64,000 bases of DNA, taken from positions 1,999,158-2,063,157 of the forward strand of contig RQOL01000024.1 of the NCBI GenBank assembly GCA_013076295.1. Direction: 5' to 3'. The translations under genes were made by a program, and so were the position numbers. Positions 1-11,570 of this stretch are shown in pieces. The DNA comes from Sanderia malayensis (Eukaryota; Cnidaria; Scyphozoa; Semaeostomeae; Pelagiidae). Below the pieces are notes generated by a model. That model searched no databases, had not been told where the DNA came from, and saw only the letters and a program-made list of their open reading frames with translations. The number at the start of each line of letters is the position of its first letter. Position 1 is the first letter of the stretch.

Positions 1-3000
1 ATTCCTTTCTTCATTCGAATCAAGTAAATAATTAACTGGAGATTTTCTAGCAAGAACGCGATATGGACCATGCCAATTGTGCGTCAGCTTTGACGAAAGG
101 CCCTTTCTATTGTTAGGCGTGTATAACCAAACGCGTTGACCGATAGAGTACGAGACTTCTTTAGCATTTCTATCATAATTGGCTTTTTGTCGCTGTTGTG
201 CAAGCTCTATATTTTCATGCGGTAGTTTGCGTGCGTCAATAAACCTGTCTACTACTACACCTCTATAATCATCAGTGTCTTGATAAAACTCTTGTGCTTT
301 GCGTAATGAAACATCTATAGGGAGACGGGGGTCTCTTCCGTAAAGCAAATAAAAAGGCGTTTCTTTAATGCTGGCTTGAATCGATGTGCGATATGCAAAC
401 AAAGCGTATGGTAAGAAATGGTCCCAATCAGATTGATGTTCCGACACATACATTGAAATAATAGTAGTAAGCGAATGATTAAACCTTTCTACTAATCCAT
501 CACATTCGGGGTGGTAACTTGTAGTGTTGACCTTGGATGTATTGACCAATTGACATATCCCCTTGACGACCTTAGAGAGAAAGTTCTTTCCCCTATCAGA
601 CAAAAGTTTCCGGGGGGCGGAATGTCGACACAAAATTTCTTCTACAAATAATTTAGCAGTAGTGACAGCATCAGCGTTTTTTACAGCAAATGCTTCAGGC
701 CATTTTGTAAAATAATCGGAGAAAACAACAACATATTTGTTTCCCTGCTCTGACGTAGGAAACGGGCCTAGAACATCAACTGCAACTCGATCGAATGGTC
801 CTTCAACTGGTATTGGTTGTAACGGTGCCTTAGGGAGATTACGAGGTGTTTTCTTTGTCGCACAATCAACACACGAGGCACACCATTTCTGTATTTCTGT
901 GTACATACCAGTCCAAAAATAACGTTGTTGAATTCTATGATAAGTTTTTTCGAAACCTAGGTGGCCAGAAGTAAGCTCTTCATGCATAGATAACATTACT
1001 TCATCCTTGAGAGACCTTGGAATGACAAGTTGTTTTCGAATAAGATCTCTTGTACGTGCCCTCCCTTTTAACAAATGATACAACAACCCATCTTCAAACA
1101 CATAATCGTCAGCTGTAGCCATTAAACGGCGTGCGCACACTTTTTCGAAATAATTAAGCAGATCCTGAAGTGCAGGGTCTTGTCTTTGCTTATTTCTAAC
1201 CTCTTCTAATTGCAAACCTGGTGAATCAATGGCGTTTACGAAAGGTGTGGTATGATTAGGAGGCATTCGGGAAAGAGCATCTGCATTGCCATGCGAACGG
1301 CCCGGTCTATGCTTTATAACATAAGAATAGCTTTGTAAACTCAGTGACCACCGTGATAATCGGGAATGCGGATCTCTGGCATTATCCAGCCATTTTAACG
1401 GGTTGTGATCAGTAATCACATCAAATTCGTGGCCATATAAGTACGGACGAAAGTATTTAATTCCCCATACTAAAGCTAAACATTCCCTCTCGATAGTGGC
1501 GTATTTTCTCTCGTGAGGCTTAAGGCTTCGGCTAGCATAGGCTATTGTCTTTTCGGTACCACCAATATTTTGGGCGAGAACAGCTCCGATGCCTGTGTTA
1601 CTTGCATCAGTGTACAGCGAAAAACGTTCATTGAAATCAGGGTATGTCAAAATCGGGGCCTTCAACAAAGAGTTTCTGAGATATTCGAAAGCGCACTGAC
1701 AATCATCACTCCACGTGAATTTAACACCTTTCTTCAAAAGATAATTCAATGGCGCGGCAATCGACGCAAAGTTTTTAATAAATCGACGATAGTACGAAAC
1801 TAAGGCTACAAAACTACGAATTTCACCGCAATCTTTAGGGACTGGATAGTTTTGAATAACAGAAATCTTCTCAGGATTCGGTTTTATACCATCTTTTCCT
1901 ACGACATGGCCCAAATACAAGACTTCCGGCTGGCAAAAATAACCCTTCTTTGGTTTAAGTTTTAGACCTTCGTTTTTGAAACGTTCAAACACCAAACGGA
2001 GATTATCTAAATGTTTATCAAAGGATTTTGAATAAACTATGACATCGTCAAGATATACCATACAGACTTGCCATTGTAGGCCACTTAATACAAGCTGCAT
2101 CATCTTTTGAAAAGTATAACTAGCATTAACTAATCCCATGGGCATGACTCGAAATTCGAAATTACCTTGCCTGGTACAAAACGCAGTTTTTTCCATGTCC
2201 CGGGGGTCCATAGGAATTTGCCAATATCCAGACGCCAGATCAAGAGTTGTAAAATAGCAGGCATCACCTAAAGAATCTAACACCTCGTCTATTCTCGGCA
2301 TAGGAAAAATTTGCTTCTTAGTCAAGTTATTAAGTTTACGAAAATCCACACAAAATCTCGGGGAACCGTCCTTTTTGGTTACGATCACTAGGGGCTGTGA
2401 CCAGGGACTCAAAGATTCTTGAATTATGCCCTTGTTTAACATTTCCTCGACATGTTCGTCCACCATATCTAATTGGCTATGAGGAATCCTGTAAGGTCTT
2501 TGGCGAAATGGGGAATTATCTCCCGTGTCTATGTTATGTGAGAAACGATTTGCTCTACCCAAGTCTAAGTTCGAAGTTACAAAAATATTACGATACTCAT
2601 TTAATAAATCAATTAGGCGAATTCTATCTTTTTCCGATAATAAACAAGAATCAAGATTAATATCATCAATCAAAGAGCTAATATTGTCATACAAAGGATC
2701 ACGATGCGACTCACCCGGTGGTGTCTTGATATCTTCTCCGTCCATGACTTCCGCCATTCCAACGCATGTTCCTGAAAAAACTTTAACTGGGCAACTGTTA
2801 GCATTGACAATTTTGATGGGAATTTTCCCGTCTTTAACAGATGCAACAGTTCTAGCAGGATATAACAAAGAATCATTAGTCGATATTTCGTATTTTGGTT
2901 CGACCAGTACTGTACCCTGTAAACCTTGCACACTCCCACACAATACGGCTTCGCTACGTGCTGGAATCTCTAAGGACTCTAGTAAACAAACCTTAACCTG

Positions 3001-3396
3001 ACTAGGCCTATTTACGACACTGACTGGTATAACGTGCTGTCCTATCTTGGCTTGCATGTTACCTAGATCGATACTGGTACTGGTCTTGATAAGAAAATCA
3101 GTACCGAGTAGAAAAGCAAATTTAAAATTACGTACTACATAACACTCTACATACCATTTACTATCTCCTAAATCTAATTCAATGGTAGTAGTTCCTACAA
3201 TATCTAAATCCTCTCCTGTAGGAGTCTTGGCTGAAACACGGTTATAAGTAATATCTAACGGCGATCGAGAATATTTATTAATTAAACTAAATAAATCAAA
3301 ATTTATGATTGAAATGCCTGAACCGGAATCAAGTATAATATCGGTTTCATAATCAGCTACGCGTCCAGAAAGGTTACACATTGAAAAATACACTTA
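1..3396 (-). mobile_element. pol: Ty3/gypsy-type pol (protease, RT, RNase H, integrase), partial
   Basis: One reading frame on the minus strand stays open from about 3394 to the window edge, so the 3' end of pol and the 3' LTR lie outside. Going downstream it shows an aspartic protease motif (ILDSGSG, near 3320-3345), a reverse transcriptase with the catalytic YLDD box (2043-2060), an RNase H start (LYTDAS, near 1601-1618) and an integrase core beginning VVFSDYFTKW (near 685-725). The domain order PR-RT-RH-IN is that of Ty3/gypsy (Metaviridae), not Ty1/copia. Relative to gag the frame is shifted by -1, and the two frames overlap by about 37 nt. I saw no stop in the segments I translated, so the element may be young. 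Confidence 0.9.
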
Positions 3397-4475
3397 CTTC
3401 CATCGACGCTGTTAATAAATGTTCGGGGACTTTCTTCTTCTTCCTTTTTTGCTGCCTCACACCCGTTAAAGCTTCGTGAGGAGCGACATCTAGTTTTTGA
3501 GTTTTCTCCCTCTGGCTGTTGCTGCGGTACTACTCCGTTCTTCTGATGACATCTCGACTCGATATGTCCGACTCGTTGGCAGAAATTGCAGATGGGTCGG
3601 CCATCGCTGCAACGAAGATTTCGGTTTTGGTTTTCGCTCCTCCATTGTCGGCGTTCGGGCCTCGGGACTTGCAAACTGGCTACCGAAATAGCTAGCTTTT
3701 CAACGACGCTTTCCAGTCGGGCTAATCGGTCGTTCGCCGTTTGTTCTCTTGAGATTGCTGCAACGGCTGTTGTCGTTGATGCAAATTGTTGTCCTCCGTA
3801 TTCGTATCGGTTGGGCTTCACCCAAGGAGCTGTACTGTGCGTCACTTGTTCGTTGATCTCTTCCCGCTTCGCAACTTCCACTGCCCTCGCAAACGATTTT
3901 GGGTCGGAGATCAGAACGATTCTTTTCAATTCCGGTCGCAGTCCATTCACGAAATGCTCTCGCATCAGCGTATCTTGGTGTTCACCAGGCATTTCAGAGT
4001 GAGCTCTTCTCACCAACTGCTGAATTTCACGTCCGAAATCGGCGGCGCTTTCTGATTCCCCTTGTTTTCTACCATATAGATCAGCGTAGTAGAATCTTCG
4101 AGCTTCTTTCGGCATGAATTGCTGGATCAGAGCGGTCTTCAGATCATCTAGGTCTGTATCGTCAGGTAGTTCATCGTAGAACTCTGCTGCACGTTCGCGT
4201 AAGAATGCGGGCATGATGTCCCTCTGTCGTCTGGCTGACCAGTTGTTCGCCTTTGCAACCCTCTCAAAACTCTTGAGCCATTTCTCGACATCTTCTCCCG
4301 GCTCGCCGAAGAATTTGCTCGGTTGAACGACGGTTCTGGCTGTTTCTTCGCGAGTCTCACGTCGGTTGTGCATCGTGACAAGCTCTTCAGTGGCCAAAGC
4401 TCTTGCTCTTGCGCCTTTGCCCATCATGTTAGACGTAAATTCAGTATATAAAACAGTATAAAAATATATGTACAA
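3357..4475 (-). CDS. gag: Ty3/gypsy retrotransposon Gag polyprotein
   Basis: Intact 372-codon frame. The N-terminal two thirds match the retrotransposon Gag family (Retrotrans_gag): a tryptophan-rich core (VEKWLKSFERVAKANNWSAR, near residues 63-82) and a downstream FVNGLRPEL motif. Near residues 293-306 is a single CCHC zinc knuckle (C-x2-C-x4-H-x4-C) expected to bind the element RNA. The pol frame begins before the gag stop in the -1 phase. I see no textbook slippery heptamer in the overlap, so how pol is expressed is not settled. The first methionine at 4475 is only about 100 nt from the LTR; an internal ATG at 4427 (MMGKGARARA) is an equally plausible start. Confidence 0.88.
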   Translation of the reverse strand: MYIYFYTVLYTEFTSNMMGKGARARALATEELVTMHNRRETREETARTVVQPSKFFGEPGEDVEKWLKSFERVAKANNWSARRQRDIMPAFLRERAAEFYDELPDDTDLDDLKTALIQQFMPKEARRFYYADLYGRKQGESESAADFGREIQQLVRRAHSEMPGEHQDTLMREHFVNGLRPELKRIVLISDPKSFARAVEVAKREEINEQVTHSTAPWVKPNRYEYGGQQFASTTTAVAAISREQTANDRLARLESVVEKLAISVASLQVPRPERRQWRSENQNRNLRCSDGRPICNFCQRVGHIESRCHQKNGVVPQQQPEGENSKTRCRSSRSFNGCEAAKKEEEESPRTFINSVDGSKCIFQCVTFLDA

Positions 4476-4571
4476 AACAGCTGTGAAAATCGATATTTAC
4501 AGTGATCACTTCAAAATCGGCAGCGAGTTCCAAACTTCTCAGTTTCGGTTGATCCCGCTCCTGTCACCAAA

Positions 4572-5094
4572 TGTAATCGCGGTCTAAGGACTTCAGAACA
4601 AAACACAAAAGAATACACAACAGATAGTTTTTCAACTATAAATCAAAATTCAAATCAGCATACGATACAGCAAAGCCTTTCGCAAGCACCTTGTGTACCT
4701 ATCCGAGACACTCAATCTCTCAATCTTAGTCTGCTGCCACTCTAACGTGTGCCTCTATTTAAGCACCGTCGGAATGCGAGGGGTCATGGTACACTTGGTA
4801 AATGCTAATTGGCAAATATTACTAATACGGAGTTATGACGAAGTTTAGTAGACGATAATTATCTATAGAATTTAACATCTAAACGCAAAGAGGGAACTAA
4901 GTTAACACGAGAAGCACACGACGTAAATATGACTTATATACTAATTAGCTTAAAAGATATACGATAAAACAAAACGAGGCTATACTAAATAACTAGATCG
5001 CAAACGAGACTGCAACACGACTGTAACCGTATTACAATTTCGCTAAAGTTTCTCCGCTTAAAGTAACTAAATACTAATTTGGGCTGCATAAACA
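4572..5094 (-). repeat. 5' LTR of the Ty3/gypsy element (outer edge approximate)
   Basis: The inner edge is well defined. On the minus strand the LTR ends ...GATTACA, followed by TT and then TGGTGACAGGAGCGGGATC at about 4551-4569, which is placed like a tRNA primer-binding site. A TATA-like TTAAATA lies at about 4755-4765 in the right orientation to promote gag-pol. The outer edge is a guess: the plus-strand sequence TGT...ACA gives about 523 bp ending near 5094. Without the second LTR it cannot be confirmed. Confidence 0.6.
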
Positions 5095-5823
5095 GCGAAA
5101 CAAAACAGAAATTGTTTTGGATGAAAAACAAAAAATATAATTTGACTTACTCTCCTTTATTGCATTGAAATTTACTTTTCTTGTCCAAGTACTCCATGTA
5201 TGTTTTGCATCCCAACAGCTTTGTAGGCATCACCAAACACATTAGTTTTTCTAAAAAATTAAATTAGAAACGTTGCATAAAAAAGTATATTAGAAACTTT
5301 GTGACTTCAACTTTAGAAACTTCAATGATTATAGACAGACAAGGTAGAGATGAGAAACGTCCGATATAACATCAATAAATTAGCAACCCACGAGATCCAC
5401 AATCGTGTCTGATGAAGTCCAAATCAAAAAGATTTAGATTGGAATGGCACACCTTAATCTGCATTAAAGTAAATTCTACACTCGTTACTTTGTGTCCCTG
5501 TGGGAGAAATTGAACATTTTTGGCGCGAAAGTCAATTGAAAATTCCATCACGTCATATCAAGAGCCTATTGTCAGTATTTCGACTGGCGGCTAAGTCATT
5601 CTTTTTCTCCTGGCAACAATGAAACCAAAGAATTCTTAATGCAGAGAATTGGCAGCTAAGTAACGTGACCATAAAATTACAAGCAAGAATATTCGCTTGG
5701 TGCTCAATTAATTCTTCTGCTTTGAGCCAGGCGAATAAAGCAAAAGAATTCTTAATGCAGGGAAATGGCAGCTAAGTAACGTGACCATAAAATTACAAGC
5801 AAAAATATTCGCTTGGTGCTCAA
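5095..5823. other. Gene-free spacer with dispersed and local repeats
   Basis: No coding potential seen. About 5325-5475 is a diverged copy of the interspersed repeat also found near 8005 and 31200. About 5632-5720 and 5746-5832 are direct copies of one 85-bp stretch (the shared block starts AATTCTTAATGCAG). Confidence 0.6.
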
Positions 5824-6445
5824 TTAATTCTCCTGGTTCAAAATGTGGAACCTAGTTCAAGTTGTGGAACCTAGTTCAAATTGTTGCATCTAGTTCAAAT
5901 TGTTGAACCTAGTTCAAAATGCGGAACCTAGTTCAAGTGGTAGAACCTAGTTCAAATTGTGGAACCTAGTTCAAAATGTGGAACCTAGTTCAAAATATGG
6001 AACCTAGTTCAAGTTGTGGAACCGAGTTCAAGTTGTGGAACCTAGTTCAAAATGTGGAACCTGGTTCAAAATGTGGAAGCTAGTTCAAGTTGTGGAACCT
6101 AGTTCAAATTGTTGAATCTAGTTCAAATTGTTGAACCTAGTTCAAAATGCGGAGCCTAGTTCATGTTGTAGAGCCTAGTTCAAATTGTTCACCCTAGTTC
6201 AAATTTTTGAACCTAGTTCAAATTGTGGAACCTAGTTCAAAATGTGGAACCTAGTTCAAAATGTGGAACCTAGTTCAAGTTGTGGAACCTAGTTCAAGTT
6301 GTGGAACCTAGTTCAAATTTTTGAACCTAGTTCAATATTATTGACCATTGTTCAATATGGTTGAAGGTAGTTCAATATGGCTGAACCTAGTTCAATATGG
6401 CTGAACCTAGTTCAATATGGCTGAACCTAGTTCAATATGGCTGCA
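5824..6445. repeat. 19-bp minisatellite (CCTAGTTCAA core), about 32 copies
   Basis: Tandem repetition of a 19-bp unit with a nearly invariant CCTAGTTCAA core and a variable half (aaatgtgga, gttgtgga, attgttga, tatggctga). The last five copies share the TATGGCTGA variant, so the array has expanded in sub-blocks. No reading frame is kept. Confidence 0.92.
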
Positions 6446-7805
6446 CTTTGGTCATTGTTGTTAGTATTTCAAAGTTTTCGCATATTGAGGTTCATGAAGG
6501 ATCAATGTAACTTACGCACTCTAAAATTATAAAGTCATGTACAGAAATTTTTGCTAATCTTTAAACCTGTGCTGTTGTAAAGGTAGAAGCCAATGGCACA
6601 ATCACTCAAAACCTTTCTCTTTGTACAGGACACACTTTTAAAATGTGTAATTCGCAAGCAATGATGCTGAACTAAGTTCAATTAATTTTTAATATATTTT
6701 GGGGGACATGGACATGCCCAAAATCCTCAAATTAGAATTGTTCGTAACGTAATTAACATCAATAACAAGAAATATAAGGAAGGGCCTTGTCTATGTTCAG
6801 AGGATACCAAACAATAACTACTGAAGTAGTCAATTGTCAAGCAATATTTTGGCACACGCAACAAATTTAGCTGGTTCACATATGATACTATTTGCATGAT
6901 AGCATTTCTTATGAATATGAATATTATTGACAACGTTTAATGCAGTTCACCACAATATCAGAGTACATTCGATAAGCAATTGGGATTACACTATTATACG
7001 CAGGGTGATGGAATGTAAATTGAGTAAACAAGCTGCATAGCAAATATGGAGGCGATGAGGTCAAGATAAGAACATATAGGTCTCTAAGGAAGAAAGTACA
7101 GTCAACTTTGTCTAATTCGAACTCTATGGGGAAATCCAATTTTGTTCCAATTACAGAAAGTTCGAATTATACGAGTTTTCATGAAGTGCCATATTTTATC
7201 CCTAGTTACGCGTGCGTATATTTTTCACTCCCCGCGTGTGGTTTATAATCAATGTTTTATAGAGGTTTAATGCGCAACAATAAATTTCGGTGGCCATTTC
7301 CTCTGCCAAATGTCACTGGGAGTTTTTTAACTTTTCGACAAAGACTGCTAATCTTGAAAGATTTGATCTTAGTTTAGAGTTCAGTCTTTTTCTATTTGGC
7401 AAAATTATTGAAACATTTTGAGCTTAGTGGCTGCTCGGCATGTGGCAATGGCCCCCCGGGGAAGATAGGGTTTCGCCTTTTTTTGGCGAAATCTTATTGG
7501 AACCGGGTAATTTTTGGCGATTGTTTAATAACAATTTTCCACATCTTTTATATTTTACTTACATTTAATTATTTGAAGAATTGTAAGGCTTCAAGTGCCA
7601 ATTGTAACAATTGGCACTTGAAACCCCACAGTTACAACTTCATTTAAGAAGTCTTTGATGCTTTATGGGCGTTGGGAGTGCATCATTGTTGTCAGGAAAC
7701 CTGAATTTTTATGCTTCCTAAGTAATCCGTGGATGACACAGTAGGTATTTAATCAAATTGCTCACGGGAATGTTTTAAGAGCGCATGCGTTTATGAAGAA
7801 ATGTT
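6446..7805. other. Gene-free spacer
   Basis: AT-rich, with only short unconvincing ORFs. Around 7097-7175 a segment (acagtcaactttgtctaatt then ttcgaattatacgag) resembles one end of a Tigger/pogo-type element. A 15-bp inverted pair (tcaagtgccaattgt / acaattggcacttga) lies at 7590-7622. Confidence 0.4.
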
Positions 7806-8300
7806 GAAGCATTGTGTCGTAAAACCCTGTCCAATCATTATAATGTTCTCATGGTGATTTCAATGTAAAACATTTTGAATTGCAAATTTTAGCTCAGGTG
7901 AGAATTATTGCCAAATATGGTGCTATACCAAAGTCTAAAACGCTGTCTAATTTATTATATCATACCTCATGGTGAAACAATTACATTGCAAGTTTCTGGC
8001 TGGCTGTTACAGACAAGGTAGATATGAGAAACGTCCAATATAACATCAATAAATTGGCAACACACGAGATCCAAAACAGCTTCTGATGAAGTCCAAATAA
8101 AAAAAATTAGATTGGAGTGGCACACCTTAATCCGCATAAATATCACGCATGAATTTCTTTGCTTCACCATAGCACACGCTTGCATTTGGTGAAGGTTACC
8201 CTCCTGTGAATATGTTCAACCAACCATATGAAGACAAATGCCTTCTTTATGTTATCCTTACTATTGTTGAACACTGGCCATTGTTGTATGAAAATTGTTT
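7806..8300. repeat. Interspersed repeat family, longest copy
   Basis: The left part (7806-7935) matches 28852-28990 and the right part (7935-8300) matches 31125-31500; about 5325-5475 repeats an internal piece. Shared blocks include ccaaatatggtgctata, ctaaaacgctgt and gaacactggccattgttgta. One repeat family of roughly 500 bp explains all four sites. No terminal inverted repeats or coding frame found. Confidence 0.75.
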
Positions 8301-8565
8301 CGATCTAGAAATATCAGTTTAAACGTTACACAGCATGTTCCTATTTGAGTTTTTAACGTACAGTATTACGTATTATGTCATAGATACTTCTGCGCAGTAG
8401 CCTATATATGGCACAGCGGATACATGCCCAACTTTAGGGTATTGTAACCTAGACTCATTATATTACGTCTAGTGCCTCGTTCGCAAATTGCTCAACACAA
8501 GGGACTTACGAGAGATCGGATTAATTTTGTTCCCTGCAGCTTTATGGGACAATTGGTTCAAATCA
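8301..8565. other. Gene-free spacer with a GCGCAGTAGC repeat
   Basis: Includes tctgcgcagtagcctata at about 8389, a motif that recurs near 41330 and twice near 44970-45050. Confidence 0.35.
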
Positions 8566-8893
8566 AATAGCTGGAAATGTCATTCACAAGGGGTCGAATC
8601 CTATTATTTAGGACCTTTTGATCAGTTTGAGACCATTTCCAGCATTCTAGCATAAGTATTTCAAAAGTTGGCAAAGACCAGCTTTTTCCCTATTGAAATA
8701 TGTTACTATCATACATAAAGCTACGGTTAAAAAAATGAAACTTGGAAATAGATGGAAATGTCACTCACAAGGGATCGAATCCTATTAATTAGGACCTTCT
8801 GATCAGTTTGGAATTATTCCCAGCTTTGTAGCATAAATATTTCAAAAGTTGGCCCCAGGCGAGCTTTTACTCCAAGTGAAATACATTACCTGG
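8566..8893. repeat. Imperfect direct duplication, unit about 140 bp
   Basis: About 8570-8705 and 8750-8890 are diverged copies sharing ggaaatgtca, tcgaatcctatta, taggacctt.tgatcagttt and atttcaaaagttgg. The spacer between them is about 45 bp. Confidence 0.75.
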
Positions 8894-11570
8894 TTTTGGG
8901 TCATTTTGGGTCGTTTTGGGTCATTCTGCGCTTTAGTAAGTACGGTTTTACCCAAATCAGCGCTCACAGGACAAGTCAAAACTAACCCTGGGTTAGTTTA
9001 ACATGGGATAGTTTATGTAGTGTAAATAGGGCTTGCTATTAGTCATCTATCATTACGTTCCACATACATGCGTCATGCCACATTTGAAATTGGCTGGCAA
9101 AGAAAATGATTCTGTTATCGAATTAATATGTGCTCTAGACATACGACAAAAGCGAGCTAACATCTCAACCCTTGAACTACTTCACTGTTCGGTGAAAGTT
9201 TAGTCGCAACCTAACAAGAAAATCCTTAAAAGAATTAAGAATATTTTTAGATTACCTGGCAGATCTATTGCGTAGAACTCATTGTCAGTAGCCACAGATT
9301 GAAAAATTATTTCTCTATTGACATTGGTTTGGGCTTCAAATGTAATAAGCAACGCAAGGGTAATATAGAATATACAAAAGTGTGGTGTCTGAACATAAAA
9401 CCACTCATGATTAGGGGGGCACCACAAGAACATTAAATCTGAAGAAGGGCAAATTTTTATCCATGAAAGGGGCATGCTTTAAGGTGTGCATAAGAGTGGG
9501 AGGCACATACTCCCAAGTCCCCTAACTTCTATGTCATTGCTTTGCTGGCTTTTATTTGATGCAATGAAAAAATGAAAATTCTTCTAAAAAAGCTTAACAA
9601 ATTAAGCCAGACAGAAAAAGAGTGTGCCAATTCAGTATAAATATCTGGCTTTAAATTATGATGGAACAAAGCTGATTATTGGTTTTAAACGACAGCAGCA
9701 TATTTTTAAAATGTTAACAGTTAGTTTGTATTCTATTTTGTCAAATCTTGTTTGGGTCTTTCGTCAAGAAAATGGGAAAGTTTTCTGCAAACTTATTCTG
9801 CTCTGCGAAGGAGTATTTGACAGAATTGAATTGCGGAAGTTTTGTCTGTGCCACGGAAGTAGTTGTGCTCCACCAAGAATTGTTGCAGGTTGTAAAACAT
9901 AGCTGTACCAGTCAATATACTTTACTCAGAAAATGTACAAAATAACTCTGGTTGACCCAGTTAAAAATTTATCTGAACTTACCTATATTGCAGGAAGATG
10001 GCTTTCAGATTATGGTCTAACTAAGCCATTTTGTAGTCCTATGAAAAATAAAGAAGGAATGGTGTTAAAAATGGATTGAGGAAGAAAGCTGAACATTTGC
10101 CCTGTCTGACTCGAGAAAGAGCAATTTATGGTCTTGTCCTTTACTTCACTACCTATGTTTTGTTCGGTTAATTTTTGTATTATTAAAAACTAGCTTGTTT
10201 ATATCTTTATATTTCTTTATATTTTTGGAGAAATGCAAGGCTGTTCTTATAGGAATAATGAATATTTTTACAACTATTTCAAGTTTCTACTTTTTGTGGG
10301 CAATTTGCCTAATGAATGGTTGCATAAAATTGGTCTTGACTATCTGCCTTAGAGGTACAAAATAAACTTTATGATGTCTCTGTTAATATTATTTTGTAAT
10401 TAGTTCAAGAATTTTATTCTTAACATTCAGAAATCAAATAACGAGTATAAAATTTATTAAAATAAATAGCGAGTATTTAATTTAATAAATAAATGTTTAC
10501 GTCTTTTGAGCTATGAATATTTCTTGGCCCATTTCTTTTCATCTTTGGGGTTTTTACTGCCTGCCTTGTTATTGTTTCTGATTAAAAATTGATTGAATTG
10601 GTTCTGATTGGAACTGGATTGGATTGACTCAAGAACTTTACTCGTTAGTACTACTGTGATGATAAATCTCTCTATTAATTCTATGGGTTTGCATCAAAAA
10701 TTTGATTTTTAGGGGGCTGGCTGGGCTCGAAAACCGTTTCGGTTCTCCCAGTCAGTGTCCTAGGCAACTATATCTAGAAATGATGTTGTAACCTATTTTG
10801 TTCTTAATCCGTTTTCTATCAAGCTAAATTATAAAACTATTTGATTGTTGCTGAATGGCAAAAAAATTTTTTAAAAGATTACCTACTCAATAAGTTTATG
10901 GTTCCTTCCAGGTGAGGTGCATACTCCTAAGGCAATCATCATGAGAGACTTCTCGGCTGTAAAGCTGACATAACATCCAACGATCTTTATTCATTGTAAA
11001 TGTTTTTATTATTATTTTACTTTCCAATTCTTTTCAAAGTGGATACTTTTGATTGAGTAAATTTCAAGCTAAATTCAGCTTCATAACAATTCTTTAGAAC
11101 CTGTTCCCATCCAGGTCTGGTTTCACATTCAGATTCGCAGACCCAGTTTCATATTCAAAGCGGAAGTATCGTCCCATTCAGGTTCGGATTCGAGAAAAGG
11201 CACGTGTTTCGATGTCATTCAGTTCAACTTGATTTTTAAAGGCTTGACACATGAAATTCATTGACTTGCTTAAAGTTTATTCCAAGAAGAATGGAATGTT
11301 CAACATTGTTACTTCCCCAATTACATTACATTTAACCTTACATGCGTACATACATTTTTCATTTCTCAAAGCAGCCTGAAAAGTTTCGGAGCTATATGTG
11401 GACTGATGTGAAAATAACCCGTATTTAATTTCATTTTACAACATGAAATTAGGAATGCATCCTTATTTTACACCGTTAATTTTTACTTATATCTGCATTG
11501 CAAGATAAAAGTAAAAATTATTAAAACCCTCTCATGCCCAGCAGGTCCCAGTAGAAGTAAAAATCATGAA
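8894..11570. other. Long AT-rich gene-free interval
   Basis: No gene recognised. Short overlapping frames at 9624-10075 give protein-like but unidentifiable peptides; they have no introns in phase and no family match, so I do not call them. About 10440-10500 has an AT-rich local repeat (gagtataaaattt / gagtatttaattt). Confidence 0.4.

Noticed and set aside
3497..4117. Plus-strand ORFs over gag
   Set aside because: Antisense shadows of the gag frame.
5824..6445. CRISPR-like array
   Set aside because: The repeat is 19 bp with no unique spacers, in eukaryotic DNA; it is a minisatellite.
9624..10075. Overlapping short frames with protein-like composition
   Set aside because: No family match, no connecting splice sites and no conserved motif; left as uncertain spacer.
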